From Sequoia sempervirens (lineage: Eukaryota; Streptophyta; Pinopsida; Cupressales; Cupressaceae): DNA of 64,000 nt. The notes beneath the pieces are model-generated. The model had not been told where the DNA came from. It ran no database searches and saw only the letters and a program-made list of their open reading frames with translations. Position 1 is the stretch's first letter; each line of letters begins with the position of its first letter. The stretch spans positions 62,001 through 126,000 of the forward strand of contig VDFB02321288.1 of assembly GCA_007258455.2 (NCBI GenBank), in the 5' to 3' direction. The position numbers and the translations under genes were made by a program. Positions 1-12,482 of this stretch are shown here, piece by piece.

Positions 1-3000
1 ATAGGCAAGTAACCGCCCACCTCCATTCCATAATTCCACTGTTTGGATGGTGACCATGCCCTATTTATTCTTGTGCAGATTTAGATGTTTTAAAATGAGT
101 TAAAATTTACTGCCTTTCCCTCCAATGGTTAAAATCAACAACACAGATTGCATATTTTCCATTTTGTGTATTTTCCTATTATTCCCCAAAATATGCTTAG
201 TTGCATAAGGAGTGACAACTCTTCCCTCTCAGAATTTTGATGCTGAAGTTGTATACCTTTTGTCATGTAGATACCTCACTTCTATTTTTTGTGGCAGTAG
301 GAATTTGATCCTTTTCTCAAGTATTTAGCGAAAGTGTTTATCCAAATAATTTTGAGAATACTAGAATCCTCATATTTTGGCAGAAGCATAGAGGATATTG
401 ACAAAAATTATCAATTTTGTATGTTTGAGAGTTTTGAAATATTTTGAACACATCTGTTTTCTTCACAACCTGAAATCTATTTGTAATTATTTCACAGACA
501 CATCTATACCACTATCCATACTTTGAGCTTCTCCTTGGCATATTTGAGCAGATTTTGAGTGCCACAATAAATTTTTTGAATATGGGAGCCTAAAATTTGC
601 ATGAAATTTTAGGCTCCAACAAGGAGTACAAGTGGTTTCCCTAAAGAAACTCACCTCTACTCCTAAAACCATCTCCTGAGAAGCAAAACTAGTAGTGAGA
701 CCAGTATTGACCTTCGATAAATCCATTTCTAGATGTTGCACGCTTCGTCTAACAACATACCCAAAAGTTGTAGATTGGGTTGTAAATCTCATAAAGCTTC
801 ACGAAATGCAAGTCTACAACCTTCATGAGATGCAAGAGGAAGAGTCTCATCATGAAGAAATAGACACTACGATGTTGACATCGAGTTCACCAAAATGTAG
901 AGGAGGGGGACCGACTACTCAAGAACTCCAGGTCACGAGAGAGTCTAGAACAATAGGCTGCCTTGATCTTCCTCAAGCTAGATGGATGGATTGAAAAGGT
1001 TAGGGTTTCAAGGGTCAAAAAGGAAGGATAATTGGTCTGTCACTTTCCTTCTGCTAACCTAAATGTTTTGAGGAATTAGGAGAGCCATTTTTTAGGATTT
1101 AGACTGTAACTCAGACAACTTATTGCTAGAGGACTACAACGTGGGTCGTGGACTCGAACATGACACGTTGGGGTCTTAGGGATGTGTTGGTGTCTGTATG
1201 GATAGAAAGTGTAAGGTACAGTGCAAAATTCCAAAAACTCTACTAACTACTTGATTAACAAAGTTTTGCACTATGATAGATATGAAAAATAACAAGAAGA
1301 ATACTTTAACAATGTTAAGCTAGCATTTGAAAAGAGAAATTTGGTAGAAACATACCTTCAAAAATGTGAGTTGAGGCCTTCAAGATCTTCACTTAACGAG
1401 AAATCTACACACACAAGAATAAGAAAATGGTGGGGTTGTGTTTAGAGGACTGCCTCAGTCAGTCCACTGCTTTGGTGTTTCCAACTCCACGGATAGCCAG
1501 ATAGCAACGGTTGTAGAAAAATTATAAAGAAGTACGTAGAAATGGAAATACCAAGCAATGCTAAAACAATAATATTCTACTATGTGAGTAGATGATGCAA
1601 AAGTAAATGAAAATGGATGGATATCACCTTCTCAACCAAATGCTCTCAAGGAAAATGGAAGAAGATGTGAGCTTGCAAGCTCTCCAAAGCCAACGTTGTT
1701 GCAACAACGAAGAAGAGGAGTAAAAAAAGTAGCAACTTGCAGCTACAAGGGTGGTGGTGAAACGTGAAGGAGCTGAAAGCGAGTGTTGAGCAAGTGTGTA
1801 GAGTGAATTCTTGATCAAGAAGTTGAAGAAGCTAGATTGAATGGTAGAATAGGAAATTTGAATGAATGGAGGAAAAAACCTATTTGAAGTTGGTCCAAAG
1901 AGCAGTGAACATTACACTTCCGCCTAATGGAGGAGTGAAATGCCTTTGCAGATTCCAAAGGTAGGAATCCTATCAAGACGGAAGTTTCCCACACAAATGT
2001 ATATGCACCATGCTAGTGTCCCCAACAGAAATTCCCCCAAGGACACACAAATGAGCTACCAAGTGGATGGAAGGTGGAAGCAGATATGGAAAATACATCA
2101 TTGGGATCATGTTTTCTATGGTAAGGGGTGTATAAACGAGGAATTTGCAAGGGGTGCAAATTCACACCATTGCATAAATATATATCATTTATTTATAAAT
2201 TAATATGTATATATCTCTCTCTTTTTAATTTTCCTTTTTTCTCATGTCATTTTATCCTTCCAATTTTTTTTCTCTCCTCTCCCTTCTCGTAGGGATTTTC
2301 TATGTTATTATTTAATTACTTGTGCTAGTATTTTTCCTTCTCCTTTCTAGCTTATTAGGTCTTGTGCCACCTCTCCATCTATATAGTAATATTGGTCTAC
2401 TACTATCCTTTCAATTCTCTTCTATGGTTACATCACACCTTGATGATGGATCATGGAGTATGATCTAAAACATTGATGATAATTTTTTGCTAAGATGATG
2501 TATGGACTATGACAAATTCATGACTTAAAAAAAGGCTTGCCAAAATATATTTATGATATTACAAGCATAATCCTTCTAGCTTTTGTTAAATTTTTAAAAA
2601 TGTCTAATTTTGATATCATAAAAAAAAAGTATGTCTTGTAAATGTAACATCATAAAGTATGCTCCTAAAATGTGAACTTCACACTTTATTTGGGGCTTTA
2701 TTTACTGTCCACTCCCTTAGTGCATTTTTCAACCACTTCCTAGTCGAGACTTTACCCTTCAAGCCAATTGAATGTGTCAATCCTAACCTAAAGGCCTCTT
2801 CCTCACCACATTTCACTATTTTCACCTTGACAAACACTCATTTTTTGGATACGTCCCAATTAACGAGACCCTAAATTTGAGGATCACACTTTAATGTGTA
2901 CAAAATAGCTAGACAGGGGTGCATGCACCTTAGTCTAGGTGTTTTTGCCATTAATTTTGATCTTTAATTTATGTCGGTCTTTTATTTATGCGATGTGAAG

Positions 3001-4690
3001 TCAATTTCAAGATTTGGCAGTAAATTAATACCAAAATTTAAATTTAAATGAGTTAGCATACACTTTAATTTATTTTTATGATCCACTATATAAACATTAA
3101 TTATTATTTCAAAAAGCATGCAATCACAATTACAATGAAGCTCTGCCAAAATCCACATCTTATTTTATAGAATTACAAAGCAATTTTTAGATTCTATCAA
3201 GTTTAGAACAATGATTGGAGTTTGATGTCAATGGAAGGACAAGATGGAATCTAGGGTTTGGAGATAACTTTGGCTTCTCTCAAGCACCTAATGACCTTTT
3301 TTTAGTATGTTTTCATCTTCAGACTTCAATCTCCTTACTTCCCTAAGGTATTTGTGTATTTTGATTTTCTCGAGTATTTGACCTTGTCTTGGGTTGATCT
3401 TAATTGTGTCACTTAGGAATCCTTCTCTAACACACTTGGGTAGGGTTTTTATATTTATCTTTAGATCGTTACAACCTTAGAACACTTAAGTTTTAGAGAA
3501 CACACTTTATCAATCAACAAATTAGCTATTCGTGGAGGTAGAAATACTAAAACAAGAATTTGACTATGGAAAAATCCTATATATCCACTCCTTTTCCTCT
3601 CTTTGTTATGATTTTGTAGATTCAGATCCAAAGATGTAAGGTTTTAGAACAATAAAAGGTAGTGCAAATCTGTGAGTTGTAGACCAAAGTTTCTCAGATC
3701 TGGAATCACACTTCTTAGACAAGGTTTTACACTCCCTTGACCACTTAATTCTAGCTCATATTTTCATGACAGGTGTACAAATATCTATCCTTCTCAAATT
3801 TTTCATTGTTTCATCAATTTTCAATTTCATCTGTGCAAATAATTTTTGTTTTCAGATTAAGTTTTTATGCCAAATTAGGTTGATAACTTCACATCAAATT
3901 AAATCAACTTTCTTAGCAACAAAATAACTAAACCCAAGGAATATTGGCTCTCCTTCAAGGATATTAGCCAATATTGACACCCTTGTAGTTCAATTTCTGA
4001 TGTTAGGGAAAGGAAAGATTGATCCAATTAATCTACTAATTAGATTAGGATTTTTTTTTTCCACTCTACATTTTAGTAAACCCGACACATCCTACATTTG
4101 TTAAATCTTTTGATATTTATTGCATATCCTTTGATATGAATTATCTTTCAAGGTTTCATATTATAATTTCTTTACATTTGCAAGAAAGTGTGTTTACATT
4201 GAAAAATAAGTGTTATTTCATTTTTTTTGCAAAAATTGGAAATCTTGTTTCATAATTTTCAATAATATATCAAATCTATTGTAAAAATTTGGTCTTTTTC
4301 TGAAGTAATACATGAATTGGTTTGAACATAATGGTATTTTTGAATAATTGGAAACCTTAATTCATTACATTGAGAATATTGTGAATTTCCTAGTCTTATG
4401 CAGTATCAGACCTAGACTATCACAATCTAAAATATTTTCATACTGTGATACTTGTTCAAAATTTAAAACATTTAAAACTAAGCATTTCTAGTTAGAGGTG
4501 CCCACTCCCTTGACCTATTTTTTTGCTTAGTTTTTGTTGAAATGTCACCTTTGTATTCTCTGCTCAAATTTGGATTCCATTTAAAAAAAATTATCTTGTA
4601 ATTGGTATAATTTGTTGTATTGGGTCAAATTCATCTTAAGGAAACAAAACATAAGCAATTAACTCTAATTGGAATTTTATCATTTAATTT
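1..4690. other. A+T-rich stretch without a recognisable gene
   Basis: No reading frame longer than about 100 codons and none with a family I recognise. The first 2.2 kb is a little richer in G+C and has short frames on both strands (for example 487-792 minus and 1624-1818 minus) that show no known motif. From 2.2 to 4.7 kb the sequence is homopolymer-rich and A+T-rich. It probably holds old transposon debris, possibly including the 5' end of the Gypsy element that follows, but I found no LTR or primer-binding site. Confidence 0.5.
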
Positions 4691-4734
4691 TGGTTTTACC
4701 TTTGGTCTCTTGGAGGAAGTAAAGTTATCTAATC

Positions 4735-5420
4735 ATGTCAGATCTCTTTCTACAATATTTTCATGCATTCAATAAGCCTTTTAGTAGTGATGATTTTGAT
4801 ATGTTAGATGAAGTCCTTGAGGACTTCATCTCAACTAAGTCATCCTCTAAGATTCCAAACACTTCAATATGTCAAAGATTCATAAATACAATAGATTCCA
4901 TAACACAACTTATAATTTACCCTCCTTAAAAGCATCAACCACAAAATCAACCCATTCTCATTATTGGACCCCTCCAAATCAGCCAAAACCTCATGGTCAC
5001 ATCTTAAAATTTGCAAGAAAAATTACTAAAAATAATCATATACAAAAAAATGTATCTCAAAATCCACAGTATCATGTAGTTGCTTATACATACAACACTC
5101 AAAATAATAAAAAAAGAAGTAAAAAAACATTGTTCATTCCCCCTTCAATCCCATTTATGTAAACTATTCTCCCTCCCGCACCTCATTTTACTCAAAATAA
5201 TGGTGAGTATGATCTTGTTGAGAAAAATTGTGTTACTCTAGCTAAGATATTGCTTTGGGACTTAATTCAAACCTCACCTACCTACCATGGTATGCTCCAA
5301 GAGGATTTGTAGAATATTTTCGTACCTCCTTCTACTAAATCGAATGATATAACAACCTTTCTAGAGGGTATGAATTAAAAAAACTTGGCTATTATCTTCC
5401 ACAAAGTGAATTACCTACTC
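4735..5420 (+). pseudogene. Gypsy gag/linker remnant
   Basis: Short frames at 4735-4929 and 4869-5162, then a broken reading at about 5200-5400. The latter has the look of the linker that precedes the protease in Tat-like Gypsy polyproteins (a YDLVEKN...LAKILLWDLIQTSP pattern at about 5209-5275, then stops). No gag capsid fold or zinc knuckle can be seen, so the assignment of the first half to gag rests only on its position upstream of the protease. Confidence 0.4.
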
Positions 5421-5449
5421 CTAAAATTTAAAATAAATAAAATGTTCTA

Positions 5450-5732
5450 ATGATAGTTTTCATCATCAATCAAACTGGGGTTAGACATACTCTCATTGAT
5501 AATAGATCAGCTCTTAATGTTTGTAGCATTAACCTTTTACATATACTTGGTGTGGATAAATATCTCACTAAACCCTGTGCTCTTTCTATTTGTGGCTTTG
5601 ATAATGGTGGTAGGCAACCATTGGGAATAGTAACATTACTTATCAAGGTAGGGACCATAGTTTTACCTACCCTTATCCATGCCATGTCTAATCCCCTTTT
5701 ATACAATCTTCTTCTTGGTAGACCATGTATCC
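5450..5732 (+). pseudogene. Gypsy aspartic protease, 5' part
   Basis: This is the retropepsin that would cleave the Gag-Pol polyprotein. The active-site region reads LIDNRSALNVCS, where the usual D-G/S-(G)-S/A-A pattern is recognisable but degenerate. It is followed by the conserved C-terminal signature LLLGRPCI at 5704-5731. The frame then runs into the LTR of the inserted minus-strand element. The rest of the domain edge lies at 11711-11830, after that element, and reads on in register across the reconstructed empty site. A stop occurs at about 11810. Confidence 0.75.
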
Positions 5733-6877
5733 TATTGGACACTAGGAACACTGAGAGGGGGGTGTGAATCAGTGTTCCACAATATTTGAATTTCAAATTA
5801 GATCTTAAACTGTCAACAACAATATTTAAATTTTAATAACATCCACAACATATAAATAGAAGGAAACATGAAAACACATTAAAGAACACCATAACACCAA
5901 GATTTTTACATGGAAAACCTGTTAGGGGAAAAACCACGGTGGACATTAATCCACAATATTATACCTTGTTAAAAGTTTAAACAAAAGGGAATGCACTTGC
6001 ATTCAGGCACACTGCCTAGAGCTCACTGCACAAAATAAGAAAAGCTCATTGCCTTACAAAATATTTGGGAATACAACAAAAAAGTTGAATTGAGAAAAAG
6101 AATCTCCAAATACTTGGATTCAGTTCCAATGAAGCTCAGTTAAAATGATCTTCAACCCTTCTGATTGACTCTGTTTTTCTGCTCTGCTCTACTCTATTTT
6201 CTTCCCTTTTGAAATCCTTCTAATACTAGCACACACATCTACTCTACTTTACACACATTCACATAATTTCACACTTCTTCACACCCTCACACTCACTTTT
6301 TTAAAAATGAATCAACCGATCTCATACACATATCTACTAATAGGATTTCATTACTATATGTCAACTTTAAACAAAATATAATATTCTTCCACATGTCGGC
6401 TCAAATCACCAATTAGAATTAATGTGTACCTACACAAGTTGGCTAGACTATAGTAGGGACCCAAATCAAAATTCCCAACACAAGAATATTAAAACAACTA
6501 CTCCTTATACATCTGTGACACACTATATACACCAGGTTGACCATAATGAGAAAATAAACAATAAGTCATTCTACCGAATAATCTCCAAACTCGTACATCG
6601 ATCAATGCAACATTACAAAACTTACCAGTCATGTAACATACATGATTGACAAGCTTCCCTAGGGATCCACACAGCAAAATAATGATCCGGTGAAGTATTC
6701 AGACCAGCTTACCAACCAGATACTCTGTTCCTCATGCTTTCTGCCAGTAGTATATTGTCTTCTACTTTTCCTGCCGGTATGAGCTACTTCTAAATTGCGG
6801 ACCACACTAATGAATCCAGTTGCCATCAATGACAACAATAGCAACCAAAAAAAATATCCCAAAGCCATATGCCAACA
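5733..6877 (-). repeat. 3' LTR of the non-autonomous element
   Basis: Matches 10569-11710 over its full length with small indels. On the minus strand it starts TGTTGGCATATGG at 6877 and ends GTGTCCAATA at 5733, the final CA having changed to TA. It is the 3' LTR because the polypurine tract lies immediately outside it at 6878-6891. Near the 3' end it carries a TTCACCCCCCTCTCA-like stretch also found at the ends of the 17-kb Copia LTRs. Confidence 0.9.
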
Positions 6878-7020
6878 ATCTCCCCCTTTGGCATTGATGG
6901 TAACACTTAGTGAAAAATGACTAAGTGTCAGAACCAAAACTCAAAACTTCAAAACACAACAAAACATTGCTCCCCCTTTGGATGTCAAGGCATTTTTCAC
7001 TGCATTCTCTCCCCCTTTGA
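6878..7020 (-). other. Multiplied polypurine tracts
   Basis: Three copies of a purine tract with the core AAAGGGGGAG on the minus strand: one touching the 3' LTR (6878-6891), one at about 6969-6982 and one at about 7007-7020. The tract next to the LTR primes plus-strand DNA synthesis. Duplicated upstream tracts are a known trait of the Sirevirus branch of Copia elements, and the 17-kb Copia in this window shows the same arrangement. Confidence 0.7.
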
Positions 7021-7114
7021 AATCAAGGACAAAACTTCAACTACTTTCTTTCCCTTAATATTTTTATTGCACTGCATTTTCTTCCCCACAAAAAAATTTC
7101 AACTGTTGCTAAAT

Positions 7115-7510
7115 TCATAAAATTATTTTATACTTATCTTTCATTTCCAGAAGAAATTTCTTCCAAGAGTCCACTACAATCCCAATAGCTATTATTAGAC
7201 TATTGTTTTTTGATGTCCTTTTGATGACTTGGACAATGGATTTGGGAATGGTAATGAATTCTTCCAGCTTTTCTCCTTTCATTAGAACTTCAATCATTTG
7301 CTCCAGTCTACATTCGGTATGATCCTTCACTTTCCAGAAAGTATCCATAAGAGTGTTTATGGAAAAGTGAACCTTTGCATGCTCAACTTGCAGCTCATGA
7401 ATATTCTTCTTAACTACTCCATCCTTGTCCTGAAACATACTGTAGTCCTGACCAATTCTGACAAGCTCATTCTCAATTTGCTCCAACTTGTCCTTGTATT
7501 TACCAACCAC
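7115..7510 (-). pseudogene. C-terminal segment of the accessory ORF
   Basis: A 131-codon open frame rich in Lys, Glu and Ile with heptad-like spacing, so probably helical or coiled coil. It shows no pol motif. It lies between the accessory domain (8015-8884) and the polypurine tracts and is probably the C-terminal part of the same ancestral protein, now separated by stops and frameshifts at 7511-8014. Function unknown. Confidence 0.45.
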
Positions 7511-8014
7511 ATGAGGTCACCTAAGACAATAATTGTAGATCTTATTTGCTGAGTCAATGCACTGTCTTAACACATTCATTTTATTTTTTAGTTTGGTGAG
7601 AGATATCCTAAACTATGCCTTTAGATGTGAGATTATCTCATCTTATTTCCTATCTAGAGGCACAGAGTCCATAGCCTCCCTGATACATTCAATCAATTCT
7701 TCTAGAAGTACATTCTATAGACTCTCCAAATCAATGTTGTTATCAATAAAGTATCTTCCTAGAGTGTCCTTAATGAAGTCATGTTCATATGATGGTCTAT
7801 TTATCCATATGTCAGTTATCGTTTGCATTCTATCTGCTTCATGAACAATCTACAATATCTTTGCTTTAAATAAAGCACCTTCTTCATCACTTTCTTCTAC
7901 TATTATCACATCTAGTTCAACTGGTTTCAGTTCATCTCTTGGTGTATATTCCTCAAAATCTTCATCCACTATATCCAAAACCATCTTCTCTTTACCTTTT
8001 CCCTCAACTTTTGT

Positions 8015-8884
8015 TTACTTAGGTGCCAGAGGAGTGACACTAGCCAATTCTCTTGCTCTTTTCTGCTTTTTCTCTACCTTACTAGAGGATGATCCAACTT
8101 CAACTAATTTTACTAGGAGAGGAATATCACTTACACAAAACTTTCCTAACAACTTTCTAAAGAAGTTTTCATAAAATTGTTCACCATTTTCAAAAGTGTT
8201 GAAATGCTCAAAAATTTGCTTACAAACTGGTATATTTTCTTTCCATATCACATTATCATTCTGAGGTAAGCATTTCAGGAAATACATCATAATGCATATA
8301 ACTAGGGTACCAAATCTGAAAGAGTAATCTATATCCTTCATCAATTGCACATTCTCCATCAATTGATCCTTCAATAATCCACACAGATCAAAGTCTTTGT
8401 CTTCCATTATCATTTTGTGCGCAATGTAGACTGTGCCTACAAAGGTTGCTCCTTCCCTATTTCTGAATAAAATTTTGTAAGACATTCCATATGCAACATA
8501 CCTTGTCAATGGATCTTTGATTGTTGAAATTACTAGCACCCTTTGATCTCCTATTACTCTGGTTAGGGCTTTGACTTTAACATTTCAAATTGATTTCTTT
8601 TTTGGGACATCTCTAGTATTGCATAATCCTATCAGATTTCTGATTACTTCTTTAGAAATTTGATAGGGTTTATCCATAGTAAGGATATCATCATCCAATC
8701 TATTCAAGATAATCTGAACCACTTCCGCATTGACAAAATAAGGAAACTCATTCCAAATGTCCAAACTCTTGTGTTTCACAATCCCAATCTTGTTCAATTC
8801 GACAACAGACAACAAATTTCTTACATCCCTTACCTTCCGACTACTATATTCATCTAGAGTTATTGTTCCTTTGATTTTCTTCAT
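8015..8884 (-). pseudogene. Accessory ORF resembling putative plant transposon proteins
   Basis: Two frames, 8884-8585 and 8539-8015, read as one protein broken near 8560. The first half contains MKKIKGTITLDEYSSRKVRD and a hydrophobic-helix pattern. The second holds a segment FVGTVYIAHKMIMEDKDFDL followed by SFRFGTLVICIMMYFL. The general pattern (a segment with a helix, then a run ending in hydrophobic residues and a Cys) recalls a family of uncharacterised ORFs common in plant retroelements, annotated as putative plant transposon protein. This is from memory and unverified. The C-terminus is charged (KVEKKQKRARE). It occupies the place where pol would lie. No RT, integrase or protease residues are present. 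Confidence 0.5.
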
Positions 8885-9426
8885 TTTCCGTACCGAACAG
8901 GGTTCTATCGATCACCGAATAGTACAAAATTGACAATCAATAGAAATACCTAGGAATTCACCAATGAATTGACTTTCACTCCTTTGAAATTTTGCTGAAA
9001 AAGGCTCTCCAATTGTTCTCCTTCAACACACGGTGACAAATGAGGATTCCAAATGCCCTTTTATAACTTTGTACACCTAACTTCCTTATCACATTAAATG
9101 CTTTGCCCTAGAAGTTTTGGTAACTTTGCACTCTTAGATAGTAAGGGTAGAATCCATCTATGGACCTTCAAGATTTCATCCTACTCAACAAATGATCATT
9201 AGTACATTTGAAGATTAATAACACAACTACAGACAACTTCCTATGATCTGGAACCAACTACACACGGGGGAAAAAATATTTTCATGAAAACTCCCCCTAG
9301 GCCAATGGCCTGAAATCAATTACCTGATGAATTACCAAAGGGAGCTTCTGGTATAGCCTTATTACTTTCATCAAATTCATTCTTCTTTACCCATGTTTTC
9401 ATCTGATCTCTTATCTCTTCCACAAA

Positions 9427-10506
9427 TTATTTTCCTTTTCTTTTATCACCTTTCTGTGAATTTCTTCCTTGATATACTAGACCTCTCATATCCATGTTTA
9501 TGTTCCCGCAGAATCTTGCAATGTGACCAAATTTGTTACAATTGTAGCATACCAGATTTTTTTGTCTACCATCCATTCCACTAATTTCCTCCTGATCTGC
9601 ATTGATTATCAACATGTCAAAATCTTCCATAGTTTTAGCATTTAATATTCCTTATATTGACATACATACTTATGCATTATAATGACTTATGACCAAACAT
9701 ATTGCATTTAAAACATTGATAAAAAAATGGAGTGCCAGAATTTATCTTACTTCTACATTGATAGGCCATATGTCAAATTTATTACAAACAAAACAATATC
9801 CATTAATTTTTTGAGCATTGGGTTGCCTTACCGGATATCTTTTTCCTTTGTTCTTCTGAGTTTTCCTTTTAGGGTGCTTTTGTTCAGATCTAGAGCTCTC
9901 ATCCTTCACATATCCAAGACCTCGCTTATCATTCACATCCTTTTTTCCTTTAGTTATCTCATCAAGCTTAGCAGAACCGATCCTAAACTTCTACTTAAAC
10001 TCATTTTTAGTAGCAAGCTCATCTTTGAGAATAACTATATGTCTCTCAAGCTCGTGTTCATTGTTTCTAGATTGTTGCAGTTCAATCTCCAACTGAACGA
10101 ATCCACTGTTAACTCTGTTACATTCCTCAGACTTTTCTTTCAAGGACTGGGCTAGATTATCCTCCTTCTTCTTTATTTCTTCAATTTCTTTGGTTAACTT
10201 CATTGCCACAGATTCCATCTCAAGCTTTAGAGCAGCATTGTCCTTAGCAAGCTTTTCACACTCTTCTATTATTTCTTTTAGGGTTTGATTTAGATGAACA
10301 TCTTCCAGGCCTTTGCTTTCTTTTTGCTTCAACTATCCACATAGTTCCTTCCTCTTTTCCCTTGAATCATTTATTTTATCCTTTAGTGATTGAATGATTT
10401 TTTTGGTAGTTGCAAGATTTTCTTTTCACTCCATGACCTCTACTTTAGACTAATCAAGATCATCAAGTGCCACCATAAGCTGTTGTTGAAGACCACCAGC
10501 ATCCAT
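9427..10506 (-). pseudogene. Gag-like protein: coiled coil followed by zinc knuckles
   Basis: The likely start is ATG at 10506 (MDAGGLQQQLMVAL), about 60 bp after the primer-binding site. Stops interrupt the first 60 codons. The frame 10332-9991 is a long coiled coil (for example EEIKKKEDNLAQSLKEKSEE). A basic segment follows at 9936-9800. A degraded knuckle then reads CFVCNKF at about 9790, and a full CCHC knuckle CYNCNKFGHIARFC lies at about 9550-9508. The layout of coiled coil plus several knuckles matches the gag C-terminus of the 17-kb Copia here. It would package element RNA; now non-functional. Confidence 0.65.
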
Positions 10507-10553
10507 TGTAATCCAAGATCCACCTCAAGATGTTAAACTTCAAAAGAGGAACC

Positions 10554-10566
10554 TTCTCTGATACCA
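10554..10566 (-). other. Primer-binding site
   Basis: On the minus strand TGGTATCAGAGAA follows the 5' LTR end (CCAACA) after two bases. This is the standard site complementary to the 3' end of initiator tRNA-Met, used by Copia elements to prime minus-strand DNA synthesis. It fixes the orientation of the element. Confidence 0.85.
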
Positions 10567-10568
10567 AT

Positions 10569-11710
10569 TGTTGGACACTAGGAACACTGAGAGGGGGGTG
10601 AATTAGTGTTCCACAATATTTGAATTTCAAATCAGATCTTAAACTGTCAACAACAATATTTAAATTTTAATAGCATCCACAACATATAAACAAAAGGAAA
10701 CATGAAAACACATTAAAGAACACCATAACACCAATATTTTTATGTGGAAACCCTGTTATGGGAAAAATCACGGTGGAGGTTAATCCACAATATTATACCC
10801 TGTTAAAAATTTAAACAAAAGGGAATGCACTTGCATTTAGGCACATTTCCTAGAGCTCACTTCTCAAAATAAGAAAGGCTAACTACCTTAAAAAATGTTT
10901 GGTAATACAACAAAAAAGTTGAACTGAGAAAATAGCATCTCCAAATGCCTGGATTCAGTTCTAATGAAGCTCAGTTGAAATGATCTACAACCCTTCTGAT
11001 TGACTCTATTTTTCTGCTATGCACTACTCTTTTTTCTACCCTTCTGAAATCCTTCTAACACTCGCACACACATCTACTCTACTTTACACACATTCACAAA
11101 ATTTAACACTTCTTCACACCCTCACACTCACTTTTTTAAAAATGAATCAACCAATCTCATACATATATCTACTAACAGGATTTCATTACTATATGTCAAC
11201 TTTAAACAAAATATAATATTCTTCCACATGTTGGCTCAAATCACTAATTAGAATTAATGCGTACCCACACAAGTCAGCTAGACTATAGTAGGGACCCAAA
11301 TCAAAATTCCCAGAACAAGAAATATTAAAACAACTACTCCTTATACATCCGCAACACACTATATATACCAAGTCGACCATAATGAGAAAATAAACAATAA
11401 GTCATTCTATCGAATCTCCAAACTCATACACCGATCAATGTAACATTACAAAACTTACCAATCAGGTAACATACATGCTTGACAAGCTTCCCTGGGGATC
11501 CACACAGCAAAATAATGATCTGGTAAAGTATTCAGACCACCTTACCAACTGGATACTCTATTCCTCATGCTTTCTTCCGGTAGTATATTGTCTTCTACTT
11601 TTCCTACCGGTATGAGCTACTTCTAAACTACGGACCACACTAATGACTCCAATTGCCATCAATGACAACACTAGCAACCAAAAACAATCTCCTAAAGCCA
11701 TATGCCAACA
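10569..11710 (-). repeat. 5' LTR of the non-autonomous element
   Basis: Direct repeat of 5733-6877. On the minus strand it begins TGTTGGCATATGG at 11710 and ends CCAACA at 10569, followed by the primer-binding site. The outer flank GATCC (11711-11715) matches TATCC left of the other LTR at four of five positions. Confidence 0.9.
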
Positions 11711-12482
11711 GATCCATTCCATGGGAGGATTTCCTTCTACCCTTCATCGCATAATGAAATACACATATAACAACAAGGTTTATATGGTTAGAGTAGATCC
11801 ATAATCTAAAAGTTGTTTCCAAGCTAAAACCAAAAAATAAAGATCATATTCATAAACCCTTTATCACTTTGATTCCATCTTCAAAAGTGGAACCATTGTC
11901 TTCAAATAACAAGGATATTGATGATTGTGATTCACCCATGACTAAGGCTTTTGGTGATGATTAGGGTTTATTAGATTTTATACCTAACTTCATCAAGGGG
12001 TGTACAAAATCTCAATATCAAAGTCTAAAGAATCAAAATATGTCTTGATACCATCTACCCAATCTTTAATGAAATCTCCCCAAACATCTAATTTCAAATC
12101 TACAACTACTCCAAATTCTACAAATGATGTTAGTTACACATCCAATTTTGATGATGAAAATTATGAAAAACCTCCTTCATCAAAATAAATGGATCTATTA
12201 ATGAAAAATGATTTTTTTTCTTAATTTGGGTATAAAGACAATGGTTGTGGTATAAAGGAACAAGGTATCAAGGTCCCTTTTGAGCTCAACACACAAGGTT
12301 CGACAACATGTCTTGGTTACCGCCCTTTGAAATCCACCAAATCCTCCCGTAGAACTTCTCTAAACATAAACAAAATATCTCAAGACTCTCCTACATCATC
12401 ACTTAATCATGGTCATGTATTTCCTTATTATTTAAGTAAAAAAGCATAATTTAGGAAAGTTGTTTGTACATCATATGATATC

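Larger units (their letters stand above)
5733..11710 (-). mobile_element. Non-autonomous LTR retrotransposon with gag-like and accessory ORFs, no pol
   Basis: Two homologous direct repeats of about 1.14 kb (5733-6877 and 10569-11710) flank a 3.7-kb interior. The minus orientation follows from the primer-binding site next to the right repeat (minus-strand TGGTATCAGAGAA at 10566-10554, complementary to initiator tRNA-Met) and the polypurine tract next to the left one (at 6891-6878). LTRs begin TGTTGGCATATGG and end GTGTCCAACA on the minus strand; the terminal CA is TA in the left copy. Flanks TATCC (5728-5732) and GATCC (11711-11715) look like a target duplication with one change. The interior encodes a coiled-coil and zinc-knuckle gag-like protein and an accessory ORF. 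No protease, integrase, RT or RNase H motif was found, so it must have used enzymes from elsewhere. By eye the LTRs differ by about 5 percent near their ends. Confidence 0.9.

Noticed and set aside
487..994. Reading frames of about 100 codons on both strands
   Set aside because: They overlap each other, start or end arbitrarily and show no family motif; frames of this length are expected by chance here.
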